From Bartonella vinsonii subsp. vinsonii (lineage in GTDB: Bacteria; Pseudomonadota; Alphaproteobacteria; Rhizobiales; Rhizobiaceae), in NCBI RefSeq assembly GCF_902825235.1, contig NZ_CADEAJ010000002.1:62001-126000 (forward strand): a stretch of DNA of 64,000 nt, written 5' to 3'. The notes under the pieces were generated by a model. That model was not told the origin of the DNA, searched no databases, and worked only from the letters and a program-made list of their open reading frames with translations. Every line of letters begins with the position of its first letter. Positions within the stretch are counted from its first letter, which is position 1. Position numbers and translations under genes: made by a program. This document shows, in pieces, positions 56,832 to 64,000 of the stretch.

Positions 56832-57703
56832 ATGCTTTTATTGGGTTGATTTTTATCGCAATGATAAGTTTTTATTTTCAGAGTGTTGCGAGTCATACCT
56901 CTGATAAGAAAGAAGAGTTTGTTTCCTTTCCTTTACAGGTTCCTAAAAAACAAGAATGGAGTTTTTCAGGACCATTTGGAGTTTATGATAAGGCACAGCT
57001 GCGGCGTGGGTTAAAGGTTTATAAACAGGTTTGCTCCAGTTGCCATGGACTGAAATATGTGGCTTTTCGTGATTTAAAAGTGCTAGGCTATGATCAGAAA
57101 CAGATTCAGACTTTTGCTAAACAATATGAAGTGAGCGATGGCCCTAATCGAGAAGGGAGATTTGTTAAACGCGCTGGTGTTGCAACAGATAGTTTTCCTT
57201 CTCCCTTTGTTAATGAAGAAGAAGCAAGATTTATTCTTCATGGTGCTTATCCTCCAGATTTATCACTCATGGCACGTGCGCGCGCCATATCTTTGCCATT
57301 TCCTGCTGTTATCTCTGATGTGCTGACTCATTATAATACTGCTGGTCCAGATTATATTACAGCTCTTTTAACAGGATATCAGAAGGCGCCAGAGAACACA
57401 AAAGTTACTGAGGGTTATTGGTATAATCCTTATTTCATTGCAGGGAGTTCTTTAGCTATGGCACCTGCATTGAGTGATGGTATTGTTTCTTATGAGGATG
57501 GAACACCAGAAACGGTTGAACATTATGCGCGCGATGTCTCTGCTTTTTTAATGTGGGCTGCTGATCCCCATATGGAAATTCGGAAAAAAACCGGTTTTCG
57601 TGTCATCTTATTTCTCATCATTCTGGGAGGGCTTGTTTATATTTTAAAAGTCCGTATCTGGCGTGGTTTAGAAGAAAAATTGGGAGAGAGGACAAAAGAC
57701 TGA
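56825..57703 (+). CDS. petC: ubiquinol-cytochrome c reductase, cytochrome c1 subunit
   Basis: The 292-residue protein has an N-terminal signal segment (residues 4-19). The heme-binding CxxCH comprises Cys70, Cys73 and His74 (VCSSCHGLKYV), and the axial methionine is in SLAMAPALSDG. A C-terminal membrane anchor lies near residues 262-279. It passes electrons from the Rieske protein to cytochrome c. Its start overlaps petB, so petABC is one translationally coupled operon. A 110-base gap separates it from the PRC-barrel gene. Confidence 0.96.
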   Translation: MVNAFIGLIFIAMISFYFQSVASHTSDKKEEFVSFPLQVPKKQEWSFSGPFGVYDKAQLRRGLKVYKQVCSSCHGLKYVAFRDLKVLGYDQKQIQTFAKQYEVSDGPNREGRFVKRAGVATDSFPSPFVNEEEARFILHGAYPPDLSLMARARAISLPFPAVISDVLTHYNTAGPDYITALLTGYQKAPENTKVTEGYWYNPYFIAGSSLAMAPALSDGIVSYEDGTPETVEHYARDVSAFLMWAADPHMEIRKKTGFRVILFLIILGGLVYILKVRIWRGLEEKLGERTKD

Positions 57704-57813
57704 AAAGGAGAAAAGGCTAGAGATACTGATCTTGAAAGAGCGTAGGGAACAAATCTGTTTATGATGCATTGAGTTTTATAAAATAAAAGCAAAGTGAAAA
57801 CGGAGATGTTAAA

Positions 57814-58254
57814 ATGAAGAAAATTGCATGTACTACTCTTATGTCAGTTTTGATGGTTTCTAGTGCATATGCCCAGTCTTTCGCAGTACCTTCTGAACCA
57901 GAAATGATTTCTGCGACGGGCATCGTACAGGTGGGGTCAGATATGTCTGCGCGTTATGTTACACCTCTAGCAACTGATTTTGTTGCTTCAAGCCTTATTG
58001 GTGCGAATATATACAATATAGAAAATGAAAATATTGGTGAAGTAAAAGATATTATTTTGCGTGAAAACAACATTGCGGGATTTGTTATTGCTGTTGGTGG
58101 TTTCCTCGGGATAGGAGAAAGTTATGTGGTAATTTCTCCAGAAACAATCCAGATGATAAATGATTATGGTAAATGGAAGCTTATTACCAATGCAACAAAG
58201 GATTCTTTAAAAGAAGCTCCAACATTTAAGTACGAAGGACGTTGGACGCGTTAA
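57814..58254 (+). CDS. exported PRC-barrel domain protein
   Basis: The 146-residue protein has a signal peptide (residues 1-20, cleavage after AYA). Then comes a PRC-barrel-type domain (about residues 55-125: LIGANIYNIENENIGEVKDIIL, then GFVIAVGGFLGIGESYVVI). It should be periplasmic. The family is widespread in alphaproteobacteria; the function is not known. It has a terminator right after it and a 110-base gap before, so it is a single-gene transcript or the end of pet transcripts. Confidence 0.85.
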   Translation: MKKIACTTLMSVLMVSSAYAQSFAVPSEPEMISATGIVQVGSDMSARYVTPLATDFVASSLIGANIYNIENENIGEVKDIILRENNIAGFVIAVGGFLGIGESYVVISPETIQMINDYGKWKLITNATKDSLKEAPTFKYEGRWTR

Positions 58255-58281
58255 TTTTGTATTTCCATTCTCTCGTGACAG

Positions 58282-58317
58282 AACAGTGCTGCCATAATAT
58301 GACGGCACTGTTTTTTT
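58282..58317 (+). terminator. rho-independent terminator after the PRC-barrel gene
   Basis: AACAGTGC (58282-58289) pairs perfectly with GCACTGTT (58305-58312) over a 15-base loop, in which GCC can pair with GGC by extension. It runs into seven Ts (58311-58317). Confidence 0.85.
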
Positions 58318-58389
58318 ATGGTCATACAACAAGTTTTCCCTATGAAATTGTTATATTCTTCAAGATGAAATATTAAAACGAGGTGGGGT

Positions 58390-59493
58390 TTAAGTATTAT
58401 GTTTAAACAGCATGATATCGCCGTCTTGTACAATGTATTCTTTACCTTCATCGCGGGCTTTTCCAGCTTCTTTTGCGCCGTTTTCTCCACCCAGAGCAAT
58501 ATAATCCTCATAGCTGATAGTTTGGGCGCGAATAAAGCCACGTTCAAAGTCTGAATGGATCACACCAGCTGCTTGAGGAGCTTTAGTACCACGCGTAATT
58601 GTCCAGGCTCGTGTTTCTTTAGGTCCACAGGTGAAATAAGTAATCAGGTCAAGCAAAGAATAGCCAGCGCGAATGAGGCGATTGAGGCTCGGTTCAAAGA
58701 GCTCTAGAGCATGAAGATATTCTGAGGCTTCTGCATCATTAAGTTGGGTGATTTCAGCTTCGATAGCAGCAGAAATGATAATGCTTTGAGCATTTTGCTC
58801 TATTGCCATTTTTTCAACCATTTTGGTAAAACTATTTCCATGAGCAGCGTCATTTTCGCTCACATTGCAGACATAAAGTACGGGTTTGGAAGTTAAAAGA
58901 TTCAAATTATCGAGGATGCGACGTTCATCGGGAGAGATTTCTTTGAGGAGTAACCGGACAGGGCTTCCTTTCTGCAATAGATTTAATGCTGCTTCCATCA
59001 TAGGGAGAATTGTGAGAGCTTCCTTATCTTTTCCCGTTGCACGTTTACGAATTTGTATAATTCGTCGCTCTAAGCTTTCAAGATCTGCAAGCATAAGTTC
59101 TGTGTCAACAGTTGTGGCATCAGAAACAGGATCAATGCGTCCTTCTACATGGGTAATATCATCATCTTGGAAACAGCGTAAAACGTGGATAATAGCATCA
59201 ACTTCACGGATATTGGCTAAAAATTTATTGCCTAAACCTTCGCCTTTTGAAGCGCCACGTACAAGTCCAGCAATATCAACAAAACTGATGCGTGTGGGAA
59301 TGATTTCTTTTGAACCAGCGATAGATGCAATTTTTTCCATTCGCGAATCTGGAACAGCGACTTCACCGGTATTGGGTTCGATTGTACAAAAAGGATAATT
59401 AGCAGCTTGTGCTGTAGCTGTTTTCGTTAATGCATTAAAAAGAGTTGATTTACCAACATTAGGTAATCCCACAATACCGCATTTAAAACCCAT
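58390..59493 (-). CDS. ychF: redox-regulated ATPase YchF
   Basis: The 367-residue Obg-like P-loop protein has Walker A GLPNVGKS at residues 9-16, FVDIAGLVRGASKGEGLGNKF (G3 region) and a coiled-coil arm in the middle. A C-terminal TGS domain (TCGPKETRAWTI, then HSDFERGFIRA) ends the protein. YchF uses ATP rather than GTP and binds ribosomes; it is a conserved stress-linked factor. The gene reads left alone. The promoter should be in the 283-base gap on its right, which it shares with the L,D-transpeptidase gene. Confidence 0.96.
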   Translation of the reverse strand: MGFKCGIVGLPNVGKSTLFNALTKTATAQAANYPFCTIEPNTGEVAVPDSRMEKIASIAGSKEIIPTRISFVDIAGLVRGASKGEGLGNKFLANIREVDAIIHVLRCFQDDDITHVEGRIDPVSDATTVDTELMLADLESLERRIIQIRKRATGKDKEALTILPMMEAALNLLQKGSPVRLLLKEISPDERRILDNLNLLTSKPVLYVCNVSENDAAHGNSFTKMVEKMAIEQNAQSIIISAAIEAEITQLNDAEASEYLHALELFEPSLNRLIRAGYSLLDLITYFTCGPKETRAWTITRGTKAPQAAGVIHSDFERGFIRAQTISYEDYIALGGENGAKEAGKARDEGKEYIVQDGDIMLFKHNT

Positions 59494-59776
59494 GAGTGTC
59501 TTCTTTTCTATTCATTTTATGATCAAGATTTTTATTGATTTTATGGTCAAGATAAAGTGTCTTTGACGTTTTTATAGCACATTTTAAGAAGAGTCATAGT
59601 CTCCTGTTGCTGTAGATAAGAAAAAAGTCTACGTTAAAGAGGGCGTTTGCCTTTTTTGATCATGTTTAAAGGCTTTTTCTCTCATAATAAGGGATTTTCA
59701 AATTAACGTTAATAATACGCTAAGTTTTTCATAGTATGCCAATCCGCATAAAGAATTAATTGGAGAAAATATAAGA

Positions 59777-60520
59777 GTGTTATCTCGTTGTGCTTTTTTA
59801 ATTGCAGTGCCTTTGGCTTTGGTTGGATGTGCTACACGTCATTCAGATATGTCGGTTGTTCCTTCTCAACAAGTTCGATATGTTCCAGCAGAAATGCAGG
59901 CTTTGTACGGACCTGTAACCAATGAGCCTTACTTATTACCTGCTATCGATCTTTCGACTATTGATCCGAAGTTTTGGCGCCAAGAAGTGCTTTATTATAC
60001 GTCTTATCCACCTGGGACATTGGTTATAGATACTCAGGAGTGTTTCCTTTACCTTATTGGTCAAAATGGAAAAGCTTTGCGTTACGGTATTGGGGTTGGT
60101 AAAGAAGGACTAGCATTTGAAGGTGAGGGGGTTGTGCAGCGCAAGCGCCGGTGGCCAAATTGGGCTCCTACGGCAGCAATGATGGCGCGAGAACCAGAAC
60201 GTTATGGTCATTTGGGGAAAGGAATGCCACCAGGAGCTGAAAATCCATTGGGTGCACGAGCGCTTTATCTTTTCAAAAATGGACAGGATACACTTTTCCG
60301 TATTCATGGTTCACATGAGTCATGGTCAATTGGTCGTGCTATTTCAAGCGGATGTATTCGTTTGCTTAATCAAGATATCATTGATCTTTATGATCGTGTT
60401 CCTGTTGGCGCGCGCGTGGTGGTATTGCAACGCAATGACTCTGCATCCAGAGTTTTAAGTCAACAATCAAATATGTATGATCCGCTACAGTCTACTATTA
60501 ATCCAGATGGATTTTTTTAA
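59777..60520 (+). CDS. lipoprotein L,D-transpeptidase (YkuD domain)
   Basis: The 247-residue protein begins with a lipoprotein signal peptide; the lipobox LVGC ends at Cys18. The catalytic YkuD domain (about residues 75-215) has the conserved HGSHESWSIGRAISSGCIRL stretch with the nucleophilic cysteine in SSGCIRLLN. L,D-transpeptidases cross-link peptidoglycan stems or attach proteins to them in the periplasm, and are prominent in Hyphomicrobiales. The start is GTG at 59777, with GGAGA ten bases upstream. Confidence 0.93.
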   Translation: MLSRCAFLIAVPLALVGCATRHSDMSVVPSQQVRYVPAEMQALYGPVTNEPYLLPAIDLSTIDPKFWRQEVLYYTSYPPGTLVIDTQECFLYLIGQNGKALRYGIGVGKEGLAFEGEGVVQRKRRWPNWAPTAAMMAREPERYGHLGKGMPPGAENPLGARALYLFKNGQDTLFRIHGSHESWSIGRAISSGCIRLLNQDIIDLYDRVPVGARVVVLQRNDSASRVLSQQSNMYDPLQSTINPDGFF

Positions 60521-60651
60521 TTCCAAGCAGGATGCGTAACATCATTTAATGGTTTTTGTTTTTTTGCGCTATGCTCTTCTTTTCAAAAAAAGAGAGCATT
60601 CTGCACAAGAATTGTATGACGTGTGATTTATTTTGTCTCTCAGAGAATGGA

Positions 60652-61248
60652 TTATGAGAGCAGATCTTTGTTTTTTATTGCTTGTGCGATTTCATTCATA
60701 AAAAGACATTGATCACCTTTTATGAGAAGCGTAATGTTTTTTGCAATTGCCTCTAAAAGAGGGGACAGCCATTGTTGATCGGATTTTGTAAAATTTCCCA
60801 AAACATGCTGATGAACAAGTTCTTTGGAATTGGGGCGTCCAATCCCTAAGCGTATACGGCAATAATCAGTACCACAATGGGCATCAATGGATTTTATACC
60901 GTTATGTCCATTATTGCCTCCACCAATTTTTACACGTACTTTTCCTGGTGGTAAGTCTAACTCGTCATAAATGATAATCAAATTCTTTAAATCTAATTTA
61001 TAAAACCGCAAGGCTTCACCAATGGCTTGGCCAGAGAGATTCATGAAAGTTTGAGGTTTTATAAGAAAAGTTTTTTCATCATTTATAAAACCATTGGAGA
61101 TTTCGGCTTGAAATTTTTTTGACCATGGAGAAAAAGAGAAGGTCTGATAAATGGCATCAACAGCCATGAAACCGATATTATGGCGGTTATTTTGATATTG
61201 TGAACTAGGATTGCCAAGACCAGCAATAAGCCACATGTGCACCTTCAA
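60652..61248 (-). CDS. pth: peptidyl-tRNA hydrolase
   Basis: The 198-residue protein has [18 protein letters not shown] with the catalytic His23, then [30 protein letters not shown] and [12 protein letters not shown]. It cleaves peptidyl-tRNA dropped from stalled ribosomes. A start at codon 5 ([10 protein letters not shown]) is equally possible. It lies 66 bases behind rplY, the usual rplY-pth pair, with a small hairpin between the two. Confidence 0.96.
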   Translation of the reverse strand: MKVHMWLIAGLGNPSSQYQNNRHNIGFMAVDAIYQTFSFSPWSKKFQAEISNGFINDEKTFLIKPQTFMNLSGQAIGEALRFYKLDLKNLIIIYDELDLPPGKVRVKIGGGNNGHNGIKSIDAHCGTDYCRIRLGIGRPNSKELVHQHVLGNFTKSDQQWLSPLLEAIAKNITLLIKGDQCLFMNEIAQAIKNKDLLS

Positions 61249-61284
61249 TAAAGAGTGAGGGATTAATAAATGTCTTATAAGTTA

Positions 61285-61304
61285 AGGCGGGAAAATTCCC
61301 GCCT
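61285..61304 (-). terminator. GC-rich hairpin between rplY and pth
   Basis: AGGCGGGAA (61285-61293) pairs perfectly with TTCCCGCCT (61296-61304) around AA. No T-run follows leftward, so it probably attenuates rather than fully stops rplY transcription before pth. Confidence 0.55.
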
Positions 61305-61314
61305 GCTAAAATGA

Positions 61315-61941
61315 TCAATTTTTTTCGTTGTTTTCTTCATTCTCTTGTTCGGGAGCTTCATCAGCGATTTCCAGACCAGCAGGAGCTGCGATAGTTGCAA
61401 TGGTAAAATCTCGATCTTGGATGACTGGAGTAACCCCTTTTGGCAGCTGAACCGCTGAAATATGGATAGAATCACCAATAGAATAGCTGGCGAGATCAAT
61501 CTCAATCGCTTCAGGAATAGCATTTGCTGGAGCGGTACATTCAATTTCGTGGCGGACAATATTGAGAACGCCTCCCTTTTTAAGTCCGGGAGCTGTGTCT
61601 TCATTGAGAAAGTGTACAGGAATATTCACTTCCACAACAGATTGCGCTGAAATACGTAAGAAATCTACGTGTAAGGGAAAGTCACGGACTGGATCGAGTT
61701 GGTAATCTTTTGGTAATACCGTAATTTTTTGTTTGCCAATGACAAGAGTTGCAATGGTAGTACGAAAGCCACCAGCATGAATTTTGTAGAAAATTTCTTT
61801 ATAGGGAACTGTGATTGCCAAAGGGGGCTGCTTTTCACCATAAATGATAGCAGGAATAAGACCGTTACGACGAAGTTCACGGGAGGACCCCTTACCAACC
61901 CGTTCGCGTATTTCGGCCTTAAGAGTATAGCTTTTGCTCAT
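61315..61941 (-). CDS. rplY: 50S ribosomal protein L25 (CTC form)
   Basis: The 208-residue protein has the L25 N-terminal RNA-binding domain ([38 protein letters not shown]) and the longer CTC-type C-terminal domain, with an acidic tail ending NEENNEKN. It binds 5S rRNA in the large subunit. It is upstream of pth on the same strand and probably cotranscribed with it. Confidence 0.95.
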   Translation of the reverse strand: MSKSYTLKAEIRERVGKGSSRELRRNGLIPAIIYGEKQPPLAITVPYKEIFYKIHAGGFRTTIATLVIGKQKITVLPKDYQLDPVRDFPLHVDFLRISAQSVVEVNIPVHFLNEDTAPGLKKGGVLNIVRHEIECTAPANAIPEAIEIDLASYSIGDSIHISAVQLPKGVTPVIQDRDFTIATIAAPAGLEIADEAPEQENEENNEKN

Positions 61942-62226
61942 AATTTAAGTCCTTTTATGTGATTGGAGATCCATCAAAAACCAACAGTAGTCTTTGTATG
62001 AATATGAAGATATACGCTGTTAAGTAGCGATTGCTCCATCCTGCGCTGCCTCCAAGGGTGTCTACGCAGAATTTTTTCTATAATTCAAACTCTTCACAGA
62101 TGCAAGAGTTGTGGGAAAAATTGATGTTTTCTATCGTTGGATAAGAGGAAATGTTACAAGCATGGTTGTGATGGAGAATAAAATAAATCCTAGCTGATAT
62201 ATTCAAAATCAAATACTGGAGATGTT

Positions 62227-63726
62227 ATGAAGGTTGAGATTGCCTTGGGTGAGACGGCAGAATGTAGAGCTTTGCATAAATCAGAGCCGGCATTTGTCGA
62301 TTTGGAAGAATTATTGGCGACGCGTCTTCTTGTGCAAGGCAATTCTGGTTCAGGAAAATCACATCTTCTTCGTCGTCTTCTTGAACAAAGCGCTTCATGG
62401 GTGCAACATTGTGTGATTGATCCAGAGGGTGATTTTGTAACTTTAGCAGATAAATTTGGTCATGTTGTCGTTGAAGCGCAACGCAGCGAACTCGAATTGA
62501 CACGTATTGCTCATCGCATTCGCCAACATCGGGTTTCGGTGGTGTTCAATCTTGAAGGTTTGGAGACTGAACAACAGATGCGCGCTGTGGGTGCTTTTCT
62601 TGGTGCACTGTTTGATGTGGAACGTGATTATTGGTATCCCATGCTTGTTGTTGTTGATGAAGCACAATTGTTTGCTCCAACTGCGGCAGGAGAGGTTTCT
62701 GATGAAGCACGTAAGATTTCGCTTAGTGCTATGACCAATCTTATGTGTCGAGGGCGCAAACGTGGTCTTGCCGGTGTCATTGCGACTCAGCGTTTAGCTA
62801 AGCTTGCCAAAAACGTAGCTGCTGAAGCATCAAATTTTTTAATAGGGCGGACTTTTTTAGATATTGATATGGTTCGGGCTGCTGATCTTTTGGGAATGGA
62901 GCGTCGCCAAGCGGAAATGTTTAGAGATCTTGAGCGAGGGCATTTTATAGCTTTGGGTCCCGCTTTATCACGACGTCCTTTATCGATTATCATTGGTCCT
63001 GTTGAAACATTGGCACGGTCTTCTAGCCCCAAATTAATGCCCCTTCCAACAGAGCGGGTTGATGCAAAGGAACTCGTTTTTACTGCTTCGCCGGAAGAAG
63101 TTTTAATTCCCTTTAAGCAATCACGAGAGCCGGTGAGAGAAAAATCAATTCATGAGATGTTAGAAGAGGCAGTGCATAAAAAACAAGAATCGTTAGAAGA
63201 GGAACCAAGCTTATTTCCTGAACTTTCTGTTGTTGATCGTGATATCCAAGCAGAACGTGTTATTCGAGAAATTCTTGATGATCCTGAAGCTTTTTATCGT
63301 TCAACAGCGGTGCTTTATCAAGATTTCTTGGTTCGTTGCCGTATTCATGGTCACTCAGGGGATCTTTTGAATCTTTCGCAATTTCGGCGTAAGTTGGCTA
63401 TTGCTCAGGCTTTCGTTGATGAAGAAACCGCGGTAAGTGAAAATTGGAAACGCATTTTGCATCTCTCAGAAAGTTTGGAAGATGATGTTCAAGGCGTTTT
63501 TTTGCATGTAGCACAGGCTGCTTTAGGTGGAAAACCATGCCCATCAGATGCATTTTTGGCACGCCTTTATGGGACACATTCTTTAAGCCGTGCTCGCCGA
63601 CTTTTAACTTACTTTGAAGAACGCGGATTCATTGTTATTCATACACATTTCAACGGTCAGCGCATTATAGCTTTTCCTGAACTTGGTGTAGAAACAGCAC
63701 CAGGGGATCCCAAGGGACCAGCTTAA
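62227..63726 (+). CDS. HerA/DUF87-type ATPase
   Basis: The 499-residue protein has Walker A GNSGSGKS (residues 38-45) and Walker [14 protein letters not shown] (D144, E145), followed by [21 protein letters not shown]. This is the HerA/FtsK-like DUF87 motor layout. A long C-terminal region of unknown type follows. Relatives are DNA or protein translocases, but the partner nuclease NurA is not adjacent, so the role here is open. The stop overlaps the prs stop by three bases, converging. GGAGAT is placed right before the ATG. Confidence 0.82.
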   Translation: MKVEIALGETAECRALHKSEPAFVDLEELLATRLLVQGNSGSGKSHLLRRLLEQSASWVQHCVIDPEGDFVTLADKFGHVVVEAQRSELELTRIAHRIRQHRVSVVFNLEGLETEQQMRAVGAFLGALFDVERDYWYPMLVVVDEAQLFAPTAAGEVSDEARKISLSAMTNLMCRGRKRGLAGVIATQRLAKLAKNVAAEASNFLIGRTFLDIDMVRAADLLGMERRQAEMFRDLERGHFIALGPALSRRPLSIIIGPVETLARSSSPKLMPLPTERVDAKELVFTASPEEVLIPFKQSREPVREKSIHEMLEEAVHKKQESLEEEPSLFPELSVVDRDIQAERVIREILDDPEAFYRSTAVLYQDFLVRCRIHGHSGDLLNLSQFRRKLAIAQAFVDEETAVSENWKRILHLSESLEDDVQGVFLHVAQAALGGKPCPSDAFLARLYGTHSLSRARRLLTYFEERGFIVIHTHFNGQRIIAFPELGVETAPGDPKGPA

Positions 63727-64000
63727 CCAAATAAGCTTGAGACAGATTGTTCTGCTGCTGTTCTTGCAATTGCTTCTCCAATGAGGTCGGCAATTGGTAA
63801 AACACGAATATTATACGCATTTTCAATTGCTTTTGTTGGCATAATTGAATCTGTAATAACCAATTCTTTCATTTCTGAGTTGGTAATGCGTTCGATAGCA
63901 CTTCCAGAAAGAACACCGTGTGTAATGTAAGCTGTAACACTATTGGCACCATGCTTAAGGAGAGCGCTTGCTGCATTACAGAGAGTTCCACCTGAGTCAA
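63723..64000 (-). CDS. prs: ribose-phosphate pyrophosphokinase, C-terminal part (runs off the window)
   Basis: The last 92 codons of a leftward gene are present; the rest lies beyond base 64000. They read [34 protein letters not shown] and [10 protein letters not shown], the C-terminal half of Prs with the end of the PRPP-binding loop. Prs makes phosphoribosyl pyrophosphate for nucleotide, histidine and NAD synthesis. The protein ends VSSLFG. It converges with the HerA-type gene, with an overlap of stops. Confidence 0.95.
   Translation of the reverse strand, partial: DSGGTLCNAASALLKHGANSVTAYITHGVLSGSAIERITNSEMKELVITDSIMPTKAIENAYNIRVLPIADLIGEAIARTAAEQSVSSLFG

Noticed and set aside
58886..59398. 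Plus-strand 170-residue ORF antisense to ychF
   Set aside because: Fully within ychF; the strong family signal is on the other strand.
1..64000. CRISPR array, intact insertion sequence or prophage
   Set aside because: No regular repeat-spacer pattern, transposase or phage gene was seen on either strand.

Overview
The window looks like chromosomal DNA of a Bartonella species (Alphaproteobacteria, Hyphomicrobiales). The DNA is AT-rich, but the genes are typical of the alphaproteobacterial core: CtrA, ChpT and SciP, an FzlA-type GST-fold protein, petABC, a DUF1134 protein and a DUF6460-type protein. It also carries genome-decay features common in Bartonella: a broken autotransporter with a Bartonella-like leader, duplicated and broken peptide-binding proteins, and long gene-free AT-rich stretches. 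The species cannot be fixed from the sequence alone.

Layout. 1-4.5 kb (minus): end of dapB, fzlA-like, then the rpmH-rnpA-yidC-engB operon. 5.2-9.4 kb (plus): an Mrp/ApbC P-loop protein, rsmI, yraN, a small membrane protein and a ProC-like dehydrogenase. 9.7-13.1 kb (minus): the electron-transfer flavoprotein module (etfB, etfA, ETF-ubiquinone oxidoreductase). 13.8-16.7 kb: a hypothetical C-terminally anchored protein, a TauE/SafE exporter coupled to a TIGR02186 protein, and a DUF6460-type protein.

17-30 kb is the most dynamic region. It holds a decayed copy of the first part of xseA, a peptide-binding protein, intact xseA, tag, a second binding protein broken by an in-frame TGA, a third binding protein, and a complete permease/ATPase set (dppBCDF-like). 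A further 78-base xseA fragment lies 17 kb away, directly after chpT.

30.5-32.5 kb holds a decayed autotransporter and tRNA-Met. 32.7-34.8 kb holds an oxidoreductase/aminotransferase pair that fits GnnA/GnnB of lipid A diamino-sugar synthesis. 35-39.5 kb is a cell-cycle block: DUF1134 protein, chpT, ctrA, a FliJ-like protein and sciP. 39.8-45 kb: mnmA, a SpoU-type methyltransferase frameshifted at a five-G run, a candidate free-standing small RNA with its own promoter-like sequence and terminator, a CDF metal exporter and a metallophosphoesterase.

45-52 kb is a four-gene MoxR/DUF58/BatA-DUF4159/large-membrane-protein operon. 52.2-64 kb: cca, trmL, petABC (cytochrome bc1), a PRC-barrel protein, ychF, a lipoprotein L,D-transpeptidase, pth, rplY, a HerA/DUF87-type ATPase and the 3' end of prs.

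Functionally, the ETF module and bc1 complex both serve the quinone pool. ChpT, CtrA and SciP form one regulatory circuit. rpmH/rnpA/yidC/engB, mnmA, cca, trmL, rsmI, pth and rplY serve translation and membrane-protein insertion. No CRISPR array, intact insertion sequence or prophage was seen. The best candidates for something undescribed are the small RNA near 42.06-42.19 kb and the scattered xseA/peptide-binding-protein duplications.
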